Below are positions 1 to 7,486 of a DNA stretch of 64,000 nucleotides, in pieces. Source of the DNA: Chitinophaga sp. CF418 (lineage in GTDB: Bacteria; Bacteroidota; Bacteroidia; Chitinophagales; Chitinophagaceae); NCBI RefSeq assembly GCF_900142925.1, contig NZ_FRCN01000020.1, positions 1 through 64,000 of the forward strand. Reading direction: 5' to 3'. Position 1 is the stretch's first letter, and the number at the start of each line of letters is the position of its first letter. The translations under genes were made by a program, and so were the position numbers. The notes under the pieces were generated by a model, which was given only the letters and a program-made list of their open reading frames with translations, did not search any database and was not told where the DNA came from.

Positions 1-732
1 GGGAAGCTGCCTGTAGGGAACAGCTATCTGGATTCATTGGGTAATTCCTTAAAGTTCCTGGAAGGGAAAGGTGAGCTGCTGGGTGCATCCAAAGGAAAGC
101 TGGCAGGTGTTACGGGTAATATTGAATCGCTGCAGGGCAAATTGCAACAGGCGGAGCAGATTAAGGCGTATATCCGTGAGCATAAAAAGCAGCTGAAGGA
201 ACAGTTATCCCAATACACCGGTTTTACCAAAGACCTTCAGAAGATTAATAAAGAGGCTTATTACTATGGTCAGCAGATCAATGAGTACAAATCTGTACTG
301 AAAGATAAAAAGAAAGCGGAGGCCAAGGCTATGGAGCTGCTGAAAAAAATGCCCGCGTATAATGATTTTCTCCGTAAAAACTCCCAGATAGCCAGTTTAT
401 TTAACCTCGGTGCTTCCGGGAATAATACTGCACAGAGCCTGGAGGGCTTGCAGACCCGTACACAACGATCCCCACTGTTTGGTGAAGCGCTTGCTCATGA
501 GTTACTTGGTCATGCTTTAGGATGGGCTATGGGAACTCTTAATTTCCATGGAGAAAAGGCTATTCAGATGTCCAACGTTTATCTTAGATCTCAACGAATC
601 GGTAAAGATCTGTATAGGAATGGTGCTCTGCATGGCGCGCACGGGTTTGTTGAGGAGAAGATGGCGAAAGATATTCCAGAATATTTAGAGTCTGCAAAAC
701 AGGCCTTAAATTTGATAAGATTTTTCAAGTAA
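1..732 (+). CDS. C-terminal part of a polymorphic-toxin-like protein with putative zinc metallopeptidase tip (5' end outside window)
   Basis: The frame is open from base 1, so this is the 3' part of a longer gene; TTG at 37 is an internal codon rather than a convincing start. The first about 150 residues are Lys/Gln/Glu-rich and helical, likely coiled coil. The last about 85 residues change character and base composition (more AT-rich from about 465) and carry an HELLGHA segment at about 497-517, followed by an Asn/Tyr/Arg-rich stretch ending in RNGALHG. HExxGH-type motifs of this kind are known from zincin-like toxin tips of Bacteroidota Rhs-like proteins. A recombined toxin tip on a conserved stalk is my inference. 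The next gene starts 12 bases downstream and is a plausible immunity partner. It could instead be a structural secreted protein with a chance motif. Confidence 0.5.
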   Translation, partial: GKLPVGNSYLDSLGNSLKFLEGKGELLGASKGKLAGVTGNIESLQGKLQQAEQIKAYIREHKKQLKEQLSQYTGFTKDLQKINKEAYYYGQQINEYKSVLKDKKKAEAKAMELLKKMPAYNDFLRKNSQIASLFNLGASGNNTAQSLEGLQTRTQRSPLFGEALAHELLGHALGWAMGTLNFHGEKAIQMSNVYLRSQRIGKDLYRNGALHGAHGFVEEKMAKDIPEYLESAKQALNLIRFFK

Positions 733-744
733 AAAGTAATATTT

Positions 745-1263
745 ATGCGAATAATGGTTCTCATTTTTTTTCTATTTATAACTACTAATACTATTGCCCA
801 AAATACTTTGGGATGTAAATGTGACTATTCTTCTTCGTTTACAATTGAGAAATATTTGTTTTCTATTGACAGTATCTTCAGAAAAATAGATTGCAAAAAA
901 GGCGAGAGTGTCCAGGTAGTTGGGGCCCGCGGGTTGGCGGCAGCATCATTTGTAATTATTCAGAAGATAGGAAATACAAATAAGGCTTATTACTACAATT
1001 TAAAAACAAAAGACTTTAAGACAATGACCGGCTCAAAAGTTAATACTTGGATAAATAGTATTATTCGAGATAGCTCTTTTATGTATGCTGTTAAGGCGGA
1101 CCCCTTAAAGAAACCGAGCCACGATTTTAGCTTTTTTGTTTCATTTCATTATCCATATTTTAAACTAAAGGAGGTTTGTTATTCAGAGTTATTGAGTGAT
1201 GTAAACCGACCATTTTCAGAGGGATTAATGGAGTCGATAACCTTATTTAATAAAAGGAACTAG
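745..1263 (+). CDS. Small secreted or periplasmic protein, candidate immunity partner
   Basis: A 172-residue protein with a clear N-terminal hydrophobic signal sequence (Ile/Leu/Phe-rich, residues 3-18, cleavage likely after IAQ). The mature part is Lys-rich with two Cys in a CKC pair near its start. No family recognised. Base composition is AT-rich like the 3' tip of the preceding gene and unlike the chromosome further right. It lies 12 bases behind the metallopeptidase-like tip, the usual position of a cognate immunity gene, and export would match a periplasmic or surface toxin. The immunity role is inferred from position only. ATG at 745 is used; ATG at 754 is an alternative. Confidence 0.6.
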   Translation: MRIMVLIFFLFITTNTIAQNTLGCKCDYSSSFTIEKYLFSIDSIFRKIDCKKGESVQVVGARGLAAASFVIIQKIGNTNKAYYYNLKTKDFKTMTGSKVNTWINSIIRDSSFMYAVKADPLKKPSHDFSFFVSFHYPYFKLKEVCYSELLSDVNRPFSEGLMESITLFNKRN

Positions 1264-1355
1264 TAATTTGAGAACTTTGTTTTCAGCTTGGTCTTTCAGC
1301 ATATCATTAAGTGAGGAGCTGGGAGACCATTTTTTATTCTGAACTGAAGTATTAA

Positions 1356-1496
1356 TATGAAGTCTTTGTCGACGGAGATTGCTGTTTTGCTGAAAATCGA
1401 GGTCTAAGGGGTTTGATTGAGGCTGAACCGGCTGATAGAAGAGCCGCTGACACAGGTATTCATTTGATAAATTTAAAAGTGATAGATTCAACGAAT
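1356..1496 (+). pseudogene. 5' remnant of a small gene split by the IS21 element
   Basis: The frame is open from just after a TAA at 1353-1355 up to the left target-site copy ACGAAT (1491-1496). Removing the element and one copy of the duplication joins this frame without a stop to the fragment at 4171-4347, giving about 105 codons. No ATG exists in this frame upstream; TTG at 1413 is the only possible start, so the gene may already have lost its 5' end. Confidence 0.45.
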
Positions 1497-1679
1497 TGTA
1501 TAATCCGGAGTAAACTGAACCACTAATTCCAGTCCAAACTGAACCAGTCATTCCGGGGTAAACTGAACCACCTATAACAGATTTATTTTGGTGATTATCC
1601 AGGATTCCGGAGCAAAGTGAACCACCCTGTATTGTAATTGTTCCTGCCATTCCGGCACAAAGTGAACCACTTACAAAGC
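1497..1679 (+). repeat. IS21 left end: five copies of a 22-bp transposase-binding repeat
   Basis: Copies with the pattern ATTCCGGnnnAAAsTGAACCAC lie at 1502-1523, 1526-1547, 1550-1571, 1604-1625 and 1649-1670. The first two steps are exactly 24 bp and the last two are 54 and 45 bp. The innermost copy extends to 1679 and matches the inner right-end copy in inverted orientation over about 31 bases. Multiple terminal binding repeats are known for IS21; five on one side is many. Confidence 0.88.
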
Positions 1680-1739
1680 GCATACAATAGCACATCTATT
1701 CAGTAATCCATTGCTTTGCGGTAAAATTACCGGATAGCA

Positions 1740-3296
1740 ATGGCCAACAAGGTTATAGAGATGCATATTGTACGCAGTATTATCCAGCATTCATCACGTA
1801 ATTCCTCTGAACGGCAGATTGCCCTTCAATTAAACATATCGCGCAACACAGTGCGTCATTATCTTCAACGGCTTAAAGCTACTAGCTATAGCTGGCAACA
1901 GTTATTGGCTATGGAAGATGGGGCTCTCAGTGAACTTATATACAACCCCGTAACGTTACCCGTCAAAGATGAGCGCAGGCAGGCGTTTGAAGATCGGGTC
2001 AGCTATTTTTTTATTGAACTTAGGCGTACCGGAGTTACCCGTCAACTGCTGTGGCAGGAGTATCTTCAACAGTATCCGGATGGCTATGGCTACTCACAGT
2101 TCTGTGATTTGTTAACCCGGCATAGTGGTATCAGGGATACTTCTATGCATTTCGAGCATCCACCTGGCCAGCTGATGATGGTTGATTTTGCAGGCGATAA
2201 ACTCGCTTATACAGATCGCCAAACAGGTGAGATTATCTATTGCCCAGTGCTGGTTTGTGTATTGCCCTGTAGTGGCTATACCTACGTTGCACCTATGCCT
2301 GATGCCACTCTTCCTCAGTTAGCAAAGTCACTGAACAACTGTCTGCAATACTTTGAAGGTGTTCCATACAGCCTAAAGACAGATAACATGAAGCAGATAG
2401 TAAGTAAGAGTTGCCGTTATGAACCTGTATTCACAGATATGATACAGCAATGGGCGTTACATTACAATATCACGTTGCTGGCAACCCGGGTAGCCAAACC
2501 TAAAGATAAGGCGACAGTAGAAGGTGCTGTAAAACTAGCTTATCAGCGTATCTATGCACCATTACGCGATAAAGTATTCTTCTGCCTGGAAGAACTGAGA
2601 GCTGCCGTTACTGAACAGCTTAACCTTCACAATAGTCGTTCGATGCACAGGAAGGAATACAGTCGTCTGCAGTTATTTAAAGAACAAGAACAATCTCTGC
2701 TACAGCCTTTACCTGATCATCCATTTTCTCTTAAGCATACTGCTGAAGCAAAGGTGCAACGCAATTACCACATCGTATTAGGAGAGGACTGGCATTACTA
2801 TAGCGTTCCCTGTTCTTATATCAGCAAAATAGTCAAGGCTGTATATGACACTGACATTGTAGAGATTTATCATGCGCATCAACGTATTGCATTGCATAAG
2901 CGAAGTTACAAGCGCCACGGTTATACTACCTGCAAAGAACATATGCCAGAGGCTCACCAGCACTACCTGCAAGGCTGGGATCCTGATTATTTTCGTAGGC
3001 AAGCTACCGCTATAGGGATCTTTACCAGCCAATATATAGACAAATTATTACTAAACAAGCAGTTCAGTGAACAGGCTTTCCTGGCTTGTAAAGGGCTACT
3101 GAGATTAGGGAAGAATTATGGTAACGAACGGCTGGAAGCTGCATGTAAGAGAGCTTTGCAAGGTGGTACCTATGCCTACAGGATTATTAACAATATACTT
3201 TCCAGCAATTTAGATCAGCAATCACTTCCTGATGATAGCAAAGTATCCTTTCAACTGCCATTACATGACAATCTAAGAGGGAAAGATGCTTTTTAG
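1740..3296 (+). CDS. istA: IS21-family transposase IstA
   Basis: The 518-residue protein catalyses strand transfer of the insertion sequence together with IstB. The N-terminus has a helix-turn-helix (residues about 18-45, SERQIALQLNISRNTVRHYL). The DDE integrase core follows: first Asp in MVDFAGDKLAY at about 137, second in LKTDNMKQ at about 213, and Glu in DKATVEGAVK at about 260. A C-terminal Mu-type beta domain and a basic tail follow. Length fits the family. ATG at 1740 starts 61 bases inside the last left-end repeat. istB follows after 57 bases. No frameshift or missing catalytic residue is seen. Confidence 0.95.
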   Translation: MANKVIEMHIVRSIIQHSSRNSSERQIALQLNISRNTVRHYLQRLKATSYSWQQLLAMEDGALSELIYNPVTLPVKDERRQAFEDRVSYFFIELRRTGVTRQLLWQEYLQQYPDGYGYSQFCDLLTRHSGIRDTSMHFEHPPGQLMMVDFAGDKLAYTDRQTGEIIYCPVLVCVLPCSGYTYVAPMPDATLPQLAKSLNNCLQYFEGVPYSLKTDNMKQIVSKSCRYEPVFTDMIQQWALHYNITLLATRVAKPKDKATVEGAVKLAYQRIYAPLRDKVFFCLEELRAAVTEQLNLHNSRSMHRKEYSRLQLFKEQEQSLLQPLPDHPFSLKHTAEAKVQRNYHIVLGEDWHYYSVPCSYISKIVKAVYDTDIVEIYHAHQRIALHKRSYKRHGYTTCKEHMPEAHQHYLQGWDPDYFRRQATAIGIFTSQYIDKLLLNKQFSEQAFLACKGLLRLGKNYGNERLEAACKRALQGGTYAYRIINNILSSNLDQQSLPDDSKVSFQLPLHDNLRGKDAF

Positions 3297-3353
3297 TAAC
3301 GCGTCCCACACCCTATTTTATAATAATTATCAAAATTATAAAACAAAAGCAAC

Positions 3354-4085
3354 ATGAACACAGAACAAACAGTAGCCCAGCTACAGCAACTAAAACTGCA
3401 TGGTATGGCCGGACGTTATGAAGCCCTGCTGGATCTTCCCATACATCAACAACCTGAATCTCATGCCCTACTTGCAATGCTTACGGAGGCTGAATTAGGA
3501 TATCGTAGTCAGCAACGCACCGGATTATACATGCGCTTATCTAAATTACGTTACCAGGCAGTGTTGGAACAAATACACTGCTCCGCAGCAAGAGGGTTTA
3601 CTGCGGAACAGCTACAATTACTTTGCGACGGTTCTTTTATTGAAAAAACTGAGAACATTGTAATCAGTGGTTCCACCGGTTGTGGCAAGAGTTATCTAGC
3701 CTGTGCATTGGGTCGTCAGGCCTGCACTCTTGGTTATCGTACACTGTATTACTCCATGAATAGATTTATTGAATCTCTGGCTACCGCCCGATTAGATGGG
3801 ACCTATGTAAAATGGTTGAACCATCTCGCTAAAACACCTTTGTTGATATTAGATGACTTCGGCCTCCAGCCGCTCACTCATGATATGAAGCTTACCTTAC
3901 TACAGATTATGGAAGACAGGTATGGTAGAGGAGCTATAATTATTGCGGCTCAGCTACCGCTGAGCAAATGGTATGATTACTTAAATGAACCTACCATCGC
4001 AGATGCTATTATGGACAGATTGACAGCTCGCATGCATAAAATAGATCTTAAGGGCGAATCTAAACGTAAAGCAAAAACTAATTAA
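3354..4085 (+). CDS. istB: IS21-family ATP-binding helper IstB
   Basis: A 243-residue AAA+ ATPase that assembles on target DNA and stimulates IstA. Walker A is GSTGCGKSYLACALG at about 106-120 and Walker B is LLILDDFGL at about 161-169. An N-terminal helical region (about 1-80) precedes the ATPase, as in the DnaC-like family. The start codon is followed by the usual IstB opening (MNTEQTVAQLQQLKLHGM). The stop at 4083-4085 lies just before the right-end repeats, so the element is compact. Confidence 0.95.
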   Translation: MNTEQTVAQLQQLKLHGMAGRYEALLDLPIHQQPESHALLAMLTEAELGYRSQQRTGLYMRLSKLRYQAVLEQIHCSAARGFTAEQLQLLCDGSFIEKTENIVISGSTGCGKSYLACALGRQACTLGYRTLYYSMNRFIESLATARLDGTYVKWLNHLAKTPLLILDDFGLQPLTHDMKLTLLQIMEDRYGRGAIIIAAQLPLSKWYDYLNEPTIADAIMDRLTARMHKIDLKGESKRKAKTN

Positions 4086-4106
4086 CTTTGATAACGCTAT
4101 TGATGT

Positions 4107-4164
4107 GCTTTGTAAGTGGTTCACTTTGCACCGGAACGGTGGTTCACTTTGTCCGGAATATACA
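4107..4164 (-). repeat. IS21 right end: two inverted copies of the terminal repeat
   Basis: Copies in inverted orientation lie at 4116-4137 and 4139-4159. The inner one extends left to 4107 and matches left-end bases 1649-1679. The outer one ends in TATACA at 4164, directly before the target duplication ACGAAT. Confidence 0.88.
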
Positions 4165-4347
4165 ACGAATAAATATCCAATTGCTTTTTTTGATTATTAT
4201 ACAAAAGACGCCAACCATATTTATTATTCTGAAGACCTGATCTTTACAACAAATGGCTGTATTGTTAGTGTCACAATCTCTGCAACGGAGAATGAGAAAA
4301 CATTTAGATGTTTGTCAAATTTGATAAGAGAAAGTCTTAAATACTAA
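4165..4347 (+). pseudogene. 3' remnant of the gene split by the IS21 element
   Basis: From the right target-site copy the frame reads on as a beta-rich, aromatic-rich C-terminus (NKYPIAFFDYYTKDANHIYY and onward) to a TAA at 4345-4347. The frame agrees with the remnant at 1356-1496 across one target copy. Style and size suggest a small immunity-like protein of a toxin locus. An ATG-like start at 4105 lies inside the element and would make an artificial fusion. Confidence 0.5.
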
Positions 4348-4421
4348 TATTATACTTTTAACCCTTGCTGTTTTATGCTTCGCATAGGAAAAAGAGCAAA
4401 AAGAAGTAATGGCAAATCAAG

Positions 4422-4697
4422 ATGGACACATATACATTTATTACGGAATTTAGAGGTGGTACATATATTAGTCAGGTAAAAGCGGTTAATGTCAGCGCAG
4501 CAATCGGTTCGTGGAGTAAAAGTTTGGATTTGACACAGATAAAGTTTTTGGGAGAGAAAGGGAAGTTGGAATTACAAACGAAGTTTAATGATGAAAGTCC
4601 AACCAAAGTTAAGGGAGTTGAGAATGTTTGGTTCTTTTGTTTAAGAATAAAGCCAGGTCTTCTTATAGTCAATGTGATAAAGACGGCGGAATCATAA
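4422..4697 (+). CDS. Small hypothetical protein, possible orphan immunity protein
   Basis: The 91-residue protein starts at ATG 4422 (MDTYTFITEFRGGTYISQVK) and ends at 4697. It has no signal peptide and no membrane segment, and looks like one small alpha/beta domain with a conserved-looking WFFC near the C-terminus. I have a general impression of similar short proteins in Bacteroidota toxin-immunity arrays but cannot name a family. It sits between the broken small gene and another short remnant, which fits a decaying immunity array downstream of a toxin. Confidence 0.5.
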   Translation: MDTYTFITEFRGGTYISQVKAVNVSAAIGSWSKSLDLTQIKFLGEKGKLELQTKFNDESPTKVKGVENVWFFCLRIKPGLLIVNVIKTAES

Positions 4698-5010
4698 AAG
4701 ACTTAATGTTTATTATAACCAATGGTTCGGTAACTTTTTAACAGCAGCTCTGTGGAGAAAGTTACAGAATTATGTGCGTCTAGCAAAGGTGGATATGTTC
4801 AATGGGAGCCAGCCCCATCAGAATAGTGATCAGAATTGCATTGGTGACATTGACGGGAATTGTTGCGAATGGCTATTCTTTTTAAGAAACGATCTTTCGA
4901 GATTGGCAAATGTTCCTATATCTGGTGTAATGAGTAGGGTATTAGATGATGAATATGGCATAAGAAGAGACACTGGGTTTTATTGCTGAAATTGCGATTA
5001 TAAAATAGAT
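4698..5010. other. Gene-poor stretch with possible remnant ORF
   Basis: Only weak coding signal is seen. A GTG-started frame at 4774-4989 (71 codons, with a Cys-rich IGDIDGNCCEWLFF) and an overlapping frame ending at about 4830 (GGYVQWEPAPSE) both look like fragments of toxin-locus genes. Neither has a supported start. I treat the stretch as decayed rather than as a gene. Confidence 0.3.
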
Positions 5011-5037
5011 ATGGAGGTTAATTCAATCAAAATAAAT

Positions 5038-5068
5038 TTTGCCACCTACCTACAAGTAGGTATATTTG
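5038..5068 (+). promoter_or_regulatory. Bacteroidota-type promoter of the TetR gene
   Basis: TTTG at 5038-5041, then 19 bases, then TATATTTG at 5061-5068 match the TTG-N19-TAnnTTTG consensus exactly. The TetR operator at 5046-5063 fills the spacer, so bound repressor would block the promoter and autoregulate the gene. The start codon at 5092 lies 24 bases beyond. Confidence 0.75.
5046..5063. promoter_or_regulatory. TetR operator copy 1
   Basis: An 18-bp partial palindrome CTACCTACAAGTAGGTAT lying between the promoter hexamers. It shares the half-sites CTACCT and AGGTA with the two copies at 5686 and 5756. Confidence 0.75.
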
Positions 5069-5091
5069 CCTCATCAAAGCCCAACTTTACG

Positions 5092-5661
5092 ATGAACACG
5101 GCACAGAACACCAAAGACAGAATAATTGAACTAGGCAGGAATTATATGCAAAGGATTGGTTACCACTCTTTTAATTATAAGCAGATCGCTTTGGAGCTGA
5201 ACATTAAAAACGCATCCATCCATCATTACTTTCCATCCAAGGAAGACCTCGGCCTGGCTGTAATAGAAAAAGACCGGCAGGATTTCATCTATCTCACTCA
5301 AAAAGTCAAGAAGGCGAAAGCCATGGATAAGCTGGAGGCTTTAATAGCTAGTTATGAGTATTACTATAGAGAAGGGAAGAAGCTTTGTGTAATCAGTACT
5401 TTCAGTTCTTCTTATAATGAGATCACGGAAAGAATGCAGCTGGCGGCATCGCAATATGCCGAGTTGGTAACCGCCTGGCTGGCAGCTACGCTGAAAGAAG
5501 GACTCGAATCAGGCGAGTTCTCGTTTAAAGGATCCGTGGAAGACCTGGCTAATATCTGGATGGCCATGATGCCTGGCGCCTTACTGGTAGGCCGTACCGG
5601 TGGGCAGGCAGCCTTTGATAGGACCATCAATTCTCTCAGGCAAACAGTTAAATCCTCGTAG
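5092..5661 (+). CDS. TetR/AcrR-family transcriptional repressor
   Basis: A 189-residue regulator that most likely represses itself and the downstream SDR gene in response to a small ligand. The N-terminal helix-turn-helix is at about 10-55 (YKQIALELNIKNASIHHYF followed by the typical PSKEDL). The rest is an all-helical ligand and dimer domain. ATG at 5092 is chosen because it follows the promoter at 5038-5068; an upstream in-frame ATG at 5011 would include the promoter and operator. Three near-identical operators flank the gene. Two terminator-like hairpins follow it, so the SDR gene probably relies on its own promoter at operator 3. Confidence 0.9.
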   Translation: MNTAQNTKDRIIELGRNYMQRIGYHSFNYKQIALELNIKNASIHHYFPSKEDLGLAVIEKDRQDFIYLTQKVKKAKAMDKLEALIASYEYYYREGKKLCVISTFSSSYNEITERMQLAASQYAELVTAWLAATLKEGLESGEFSFKGSVEDLANIWMAMMPGALLVGRTGGQAAFDRTINSLRQTVKSS

Positions 5662-5675
5662 AGGGATTTTTTTTA
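5650..5675 (+). terminator. Terminator at the end of the TetR gene
   Basis: A short hairpin (AAATCCTC with GAGGGATTT) spans the stop codon and is followed by a run of T. Confidence 0.5.
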
Positions 5676-5685
5676 TCCATATAAT

Positions 5686-5703
5686 CTACCTGTATGTAGG
5701 TAG
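5686..5703. promoter_or_regulatory. TetR operator copy 2
   Basis: CTACCTGTATGTAGGTAG has perfect 6-bp outer half-sites (CTACCT and AGGTAG) and lies between the TetR stop codon and the second terminator. Confidence 0.7.
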
Positions 5704-5716
5704 TTGCTTTGGGACG

Positions 5717-5742
5717 AGCCTTTTCCGGGAAAGGCTTTTTTT
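5717..5742 (+). terminator. Second terminator between TetR and SDR genes
   Basis: The hairpin AGCCTTTTCC with GGGAAAGGCT is followed by seven T. It separates operators 2 and 3. Confidence 0.7.
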
Positions 5743-5755
5743 AGAATCATTAAGC

Positions 5756-5773
5756 CTACCTGTGTGTAGGTAG
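5756..5773. promoter_or_regulatory. TetR operator copy 3, upstream of the SDR gene
   Basis: CTACCTGTGTGTAGGTAG differs from copy 2 at one position. It lies 39 bases before the chosen SDR start and is directly followed by TAGATGTG, a one-mismatch match to the -7 element, so repression of the SDR gene is likely. Confidence 0.7.
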
Positions 5774-5812
5774 ATGTGTGATAACAAAACCATTTATTCA
5801 AACAAACAATTA

Positions 5813-6697
5813 ATGACAATGAAACAGATCATTCTTACTGGAAGTGCCAGCGGATTCGGATTAAAGGCAGTGAAAACGCTTGCTTTAAAAGGACACACAG
5901 TATACGCCACCATGCGTAATGTAAACAGTGCTAATGGTGCAACAGCACGGGAATTAAAAGATTGGGCCCAAGTGCAGAACGTAAAGGTAGAAGTAGTAGA
6001 AATGGATGTAACAAGCACTGCTTCCGTAAACAACGCTATCGCTGAGATAGTAAAGAAATCGGGCGGAAGAATCGATGTACTGATCAACAATGCTGGTCTT
6101 GCTTATTATGGATTGGGAGAAGCGCTGACTATTGAACAGACGGAACAAATTTTCCAGGTAAACACACTCGGACCCGAACGTACGATGAAGGCAGTACTGC
6201 CTTACATGCATGCACAGAAAGAAGGCCTTATCATCAATATAACCAGTGTACAGAGCAGGAACCATATCCCAAGCCTCAGTACTTACAATGCCTCAAAAGC
6301 AGCCCTGGATGCAGCGTCCGTAGGGTATCATTACGAACTGAAATCTTCCGGTATTGATGTGGTGACTATCCAACCCGGTGCTTATCAAACTACCGATATT
6401 ACCAATAAGCGGATAGTTGGAAAAAATGAGGAAGTAGAGGCGAAATACGGTGCAGACGCACTGGACTTCAAACGTGCATTAATGGAGTATTTCGTACCGA
6501 CTCCCGAAAGTGGTGATCCGCAGGAAGTGGCTGATGCCATGCTGAAACTGGTAGAACAGCCTAAGGGTGAAAGACCGCTGTGGACGATCGTTGGCGGCGG
6601 ACCAATGGCAGAAAAGTTCCAGGAAATCAATCAGGCTACAAGAGAGATCGTTGAGTTTAACATCGGCATTTTACCACAACTCTTTCCTGCTAAGTAA
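5813..6697 (+). CDS. Short-chain dehydrogenase/reductase under TetR control
   Basis: A 294-residue classical SDR, cytoplasmic, using NAD(P)H on an unknown carbonyl or alcohol substrate. The nucleotide motif TGSASGFG is near residue 8, NNAG near 95, the catalytic Ser in ITSVQSR, and YNASK gives the active-site Tyr and Lys. The track-style start at 5774 is a GTG next to the operator; ATG at 5813 (or 5819) places the start behind the predicted promoter. The operators link it to the TetR gene, a common arrangement for detoxification of reactive carbonyls or xenobiotics, though the inducer cannot be read from sequence. Confidence 0.88.
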   Translation: MTMKQIILTGSASGFGLKAVKTLALKGHTVYATMRNVNSANGATARELKDWAQVQNVKVEVVEMDVTSTASVNNAIAEIVKKSGGRIDVLINNAGLAYYGLGEALTIEQTEQIFQVNTLGPERTMKAVLPYMHAQKEGLIINITSVQSRNHIPSLSTYNASKAALDAASVGYHYELKSSGIDVVTIQPGAYQTTDITNKRIVGKNEEVEAKYGADALDFKRALMEYFVPTPESGDPQEVADAMLKLVEQPKGERPLWTIVGGGPMAEKFQEINQATREIVEFNIGILPQLFPAK

Positions 6698-6743
6698 GCG
6701 TATTTTAAAAGCCGGTATCCTTTGATGATGAACCAAAAAGAAA

Positions 6744-6775
6744 CCCTTTCCCGCAATGGAAAGGGCTTTTCTTTT
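6744..6775. terminator. Bidirectional terminator
   Basis: CCCTTTCC and GGAAAGGG form a stem with a six-base loop, with T-rich sequence after it on both strands. It serves the SDR gene from the left and the DUF416-like gene from the right. Confidence 0.8.
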
Positions 6776-6791
6776 ATCAGATAATATGCTT

Positions 6792-7400
6792 TTACTGTGG
6801 AGAAAGTCCCAGTAACTCAAGATTCAGCAACGTTACAAACTCAGACCTGAAATTAGCAGCCTTACCACTCTTCAATGCCTGGATAGCCTCCAGTTGTCTC
6901 GTCTTTTCACGCTGATATAATGGATGTCCCTTTACATCTTCCTCAGATGGATACTCGTCATTGCCATGCTCAACACTATACTGTGTGCTGATCAGGATAT
7001 CCAAAGTATTTGAAATGATGTCAGTGGTGTCCATCGCGGATCCAATAGGTTCTGTTGCTAATCCGCAGATAGCCAGCCATACACAGGTAGCCGCATTCTG
7101 CGTGGCAGAAGCCAAAGTAGTGCGCCAGGCAGATTCGAAGATTTCCATGAAATTGTCGAGATCAGGAATCTGTTCTTTGGCAGCAGTTTCCAGCTGATCG
7201 ACAGTTGTATCTTTGAGTTGACCTGATACCAGTAACCAGGCTTTATCGAAAAGGTCTGAAGTAATATTAACGTCGCCCTTAAATTCTTTAGCGTAAGTAT
7301 TCTTGAAGGTTAGCCACAGGGTCTCAGCACCTGCCAGGCTAAACCTGGAAACATCATTGGGATTCAGTTCCGAAAGGAGTTCTTCCAGATTTTCTATCAT
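6792..7400 (-). CDS. DUF416 (YjaG)-like protein
   Basis: A 202-residue all-helical cytoplasmic protein. Its layout resembles YjaG/DUF416: an N-terminal helical half, a central LWLAICGL-like segment with acidic residues, and a C-terminal region with HPLYQREKTRQLEAIQAL. Length matches the family (about 200). The molecular role of the family is unknown. ATG at 7400 is well supported. It is transcribed toward the bidirectional terminator at 6744. The next gene on this strand (SseB-like) ends 86 bases upstream, so the two could be cotranscribed. Confidence 0.6.
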   Translation of the reverse strand: MIENLEELLSELNPNDVSRFSLAGAETLWLTFKNTYAKEFKGDVNITSDLFDKAWLLVSGQLKDTTVDQLETAAKEQIPDLDNFMEIFESAWRTTLASATQNAATCVWLAICGLATEPIGSAMDTTDIISNTLDILISTQYSVEHGNDEYPSEEDVKGHPLYQREKTRQLEAIQALKSGKAANFRSEFVTLLNLELLGLSPQ

Positions 7401-7486
7401 ATCGTTGTATGCTACCGGTTTATACTTTACCTGCCTGAATTGAACATAACACAGGAAAGATGGATAACGGCTGCAATATAGGATTT

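Larger units (their letters stand above)
1497..4164 (+). mobile_element. Complete IS21-family insertion sequence with istA and istB
   Basis: The element is 2668 bases long with termini beginning TGTATA at the left and ending TATACA at the right, the TG...CA ends typical of IS21. It is flanked by the direct repeat ACGAAT at 1491-1496 and 4165-4170, a 6-bp target duplication (8 bp, CAACGAAT, if the terminal CA is counted). Each end carries several copies of a 22-bp repeat. It encodes a DDE transposase (1740-3296) and an AAA+ helper (3354-4085), both intact. The clean duplication and open frames suggest recent insertion and possible activity. Confidence 0.93.

Noticed and set aside
1497..1679. 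Five spaced repeats at the IS left end looked like a short CRISPR array or the end of a second nested IS
   Set aside because: The repeats share the terminal sequence of the same IS (TGTATA...CCGG...GAACCAC), spacings are 24, 24, 54 and 45, and the target duplication places the end at 1497. They are IS21 end repeats.
1243..1695. Minus-strand 150-codon frame across the IS left end
   Set aside because: It consists of the translated IS repeats (Gly/Ser-rich periodic sequence) fused to antisense of the split gene.
4105..4347. Plus-strand 80-codon frame as a complete gene
   Set aside because: Its first 20 codons lie within the IS right end; only the part after 4165 belongs to the interrupted gene.
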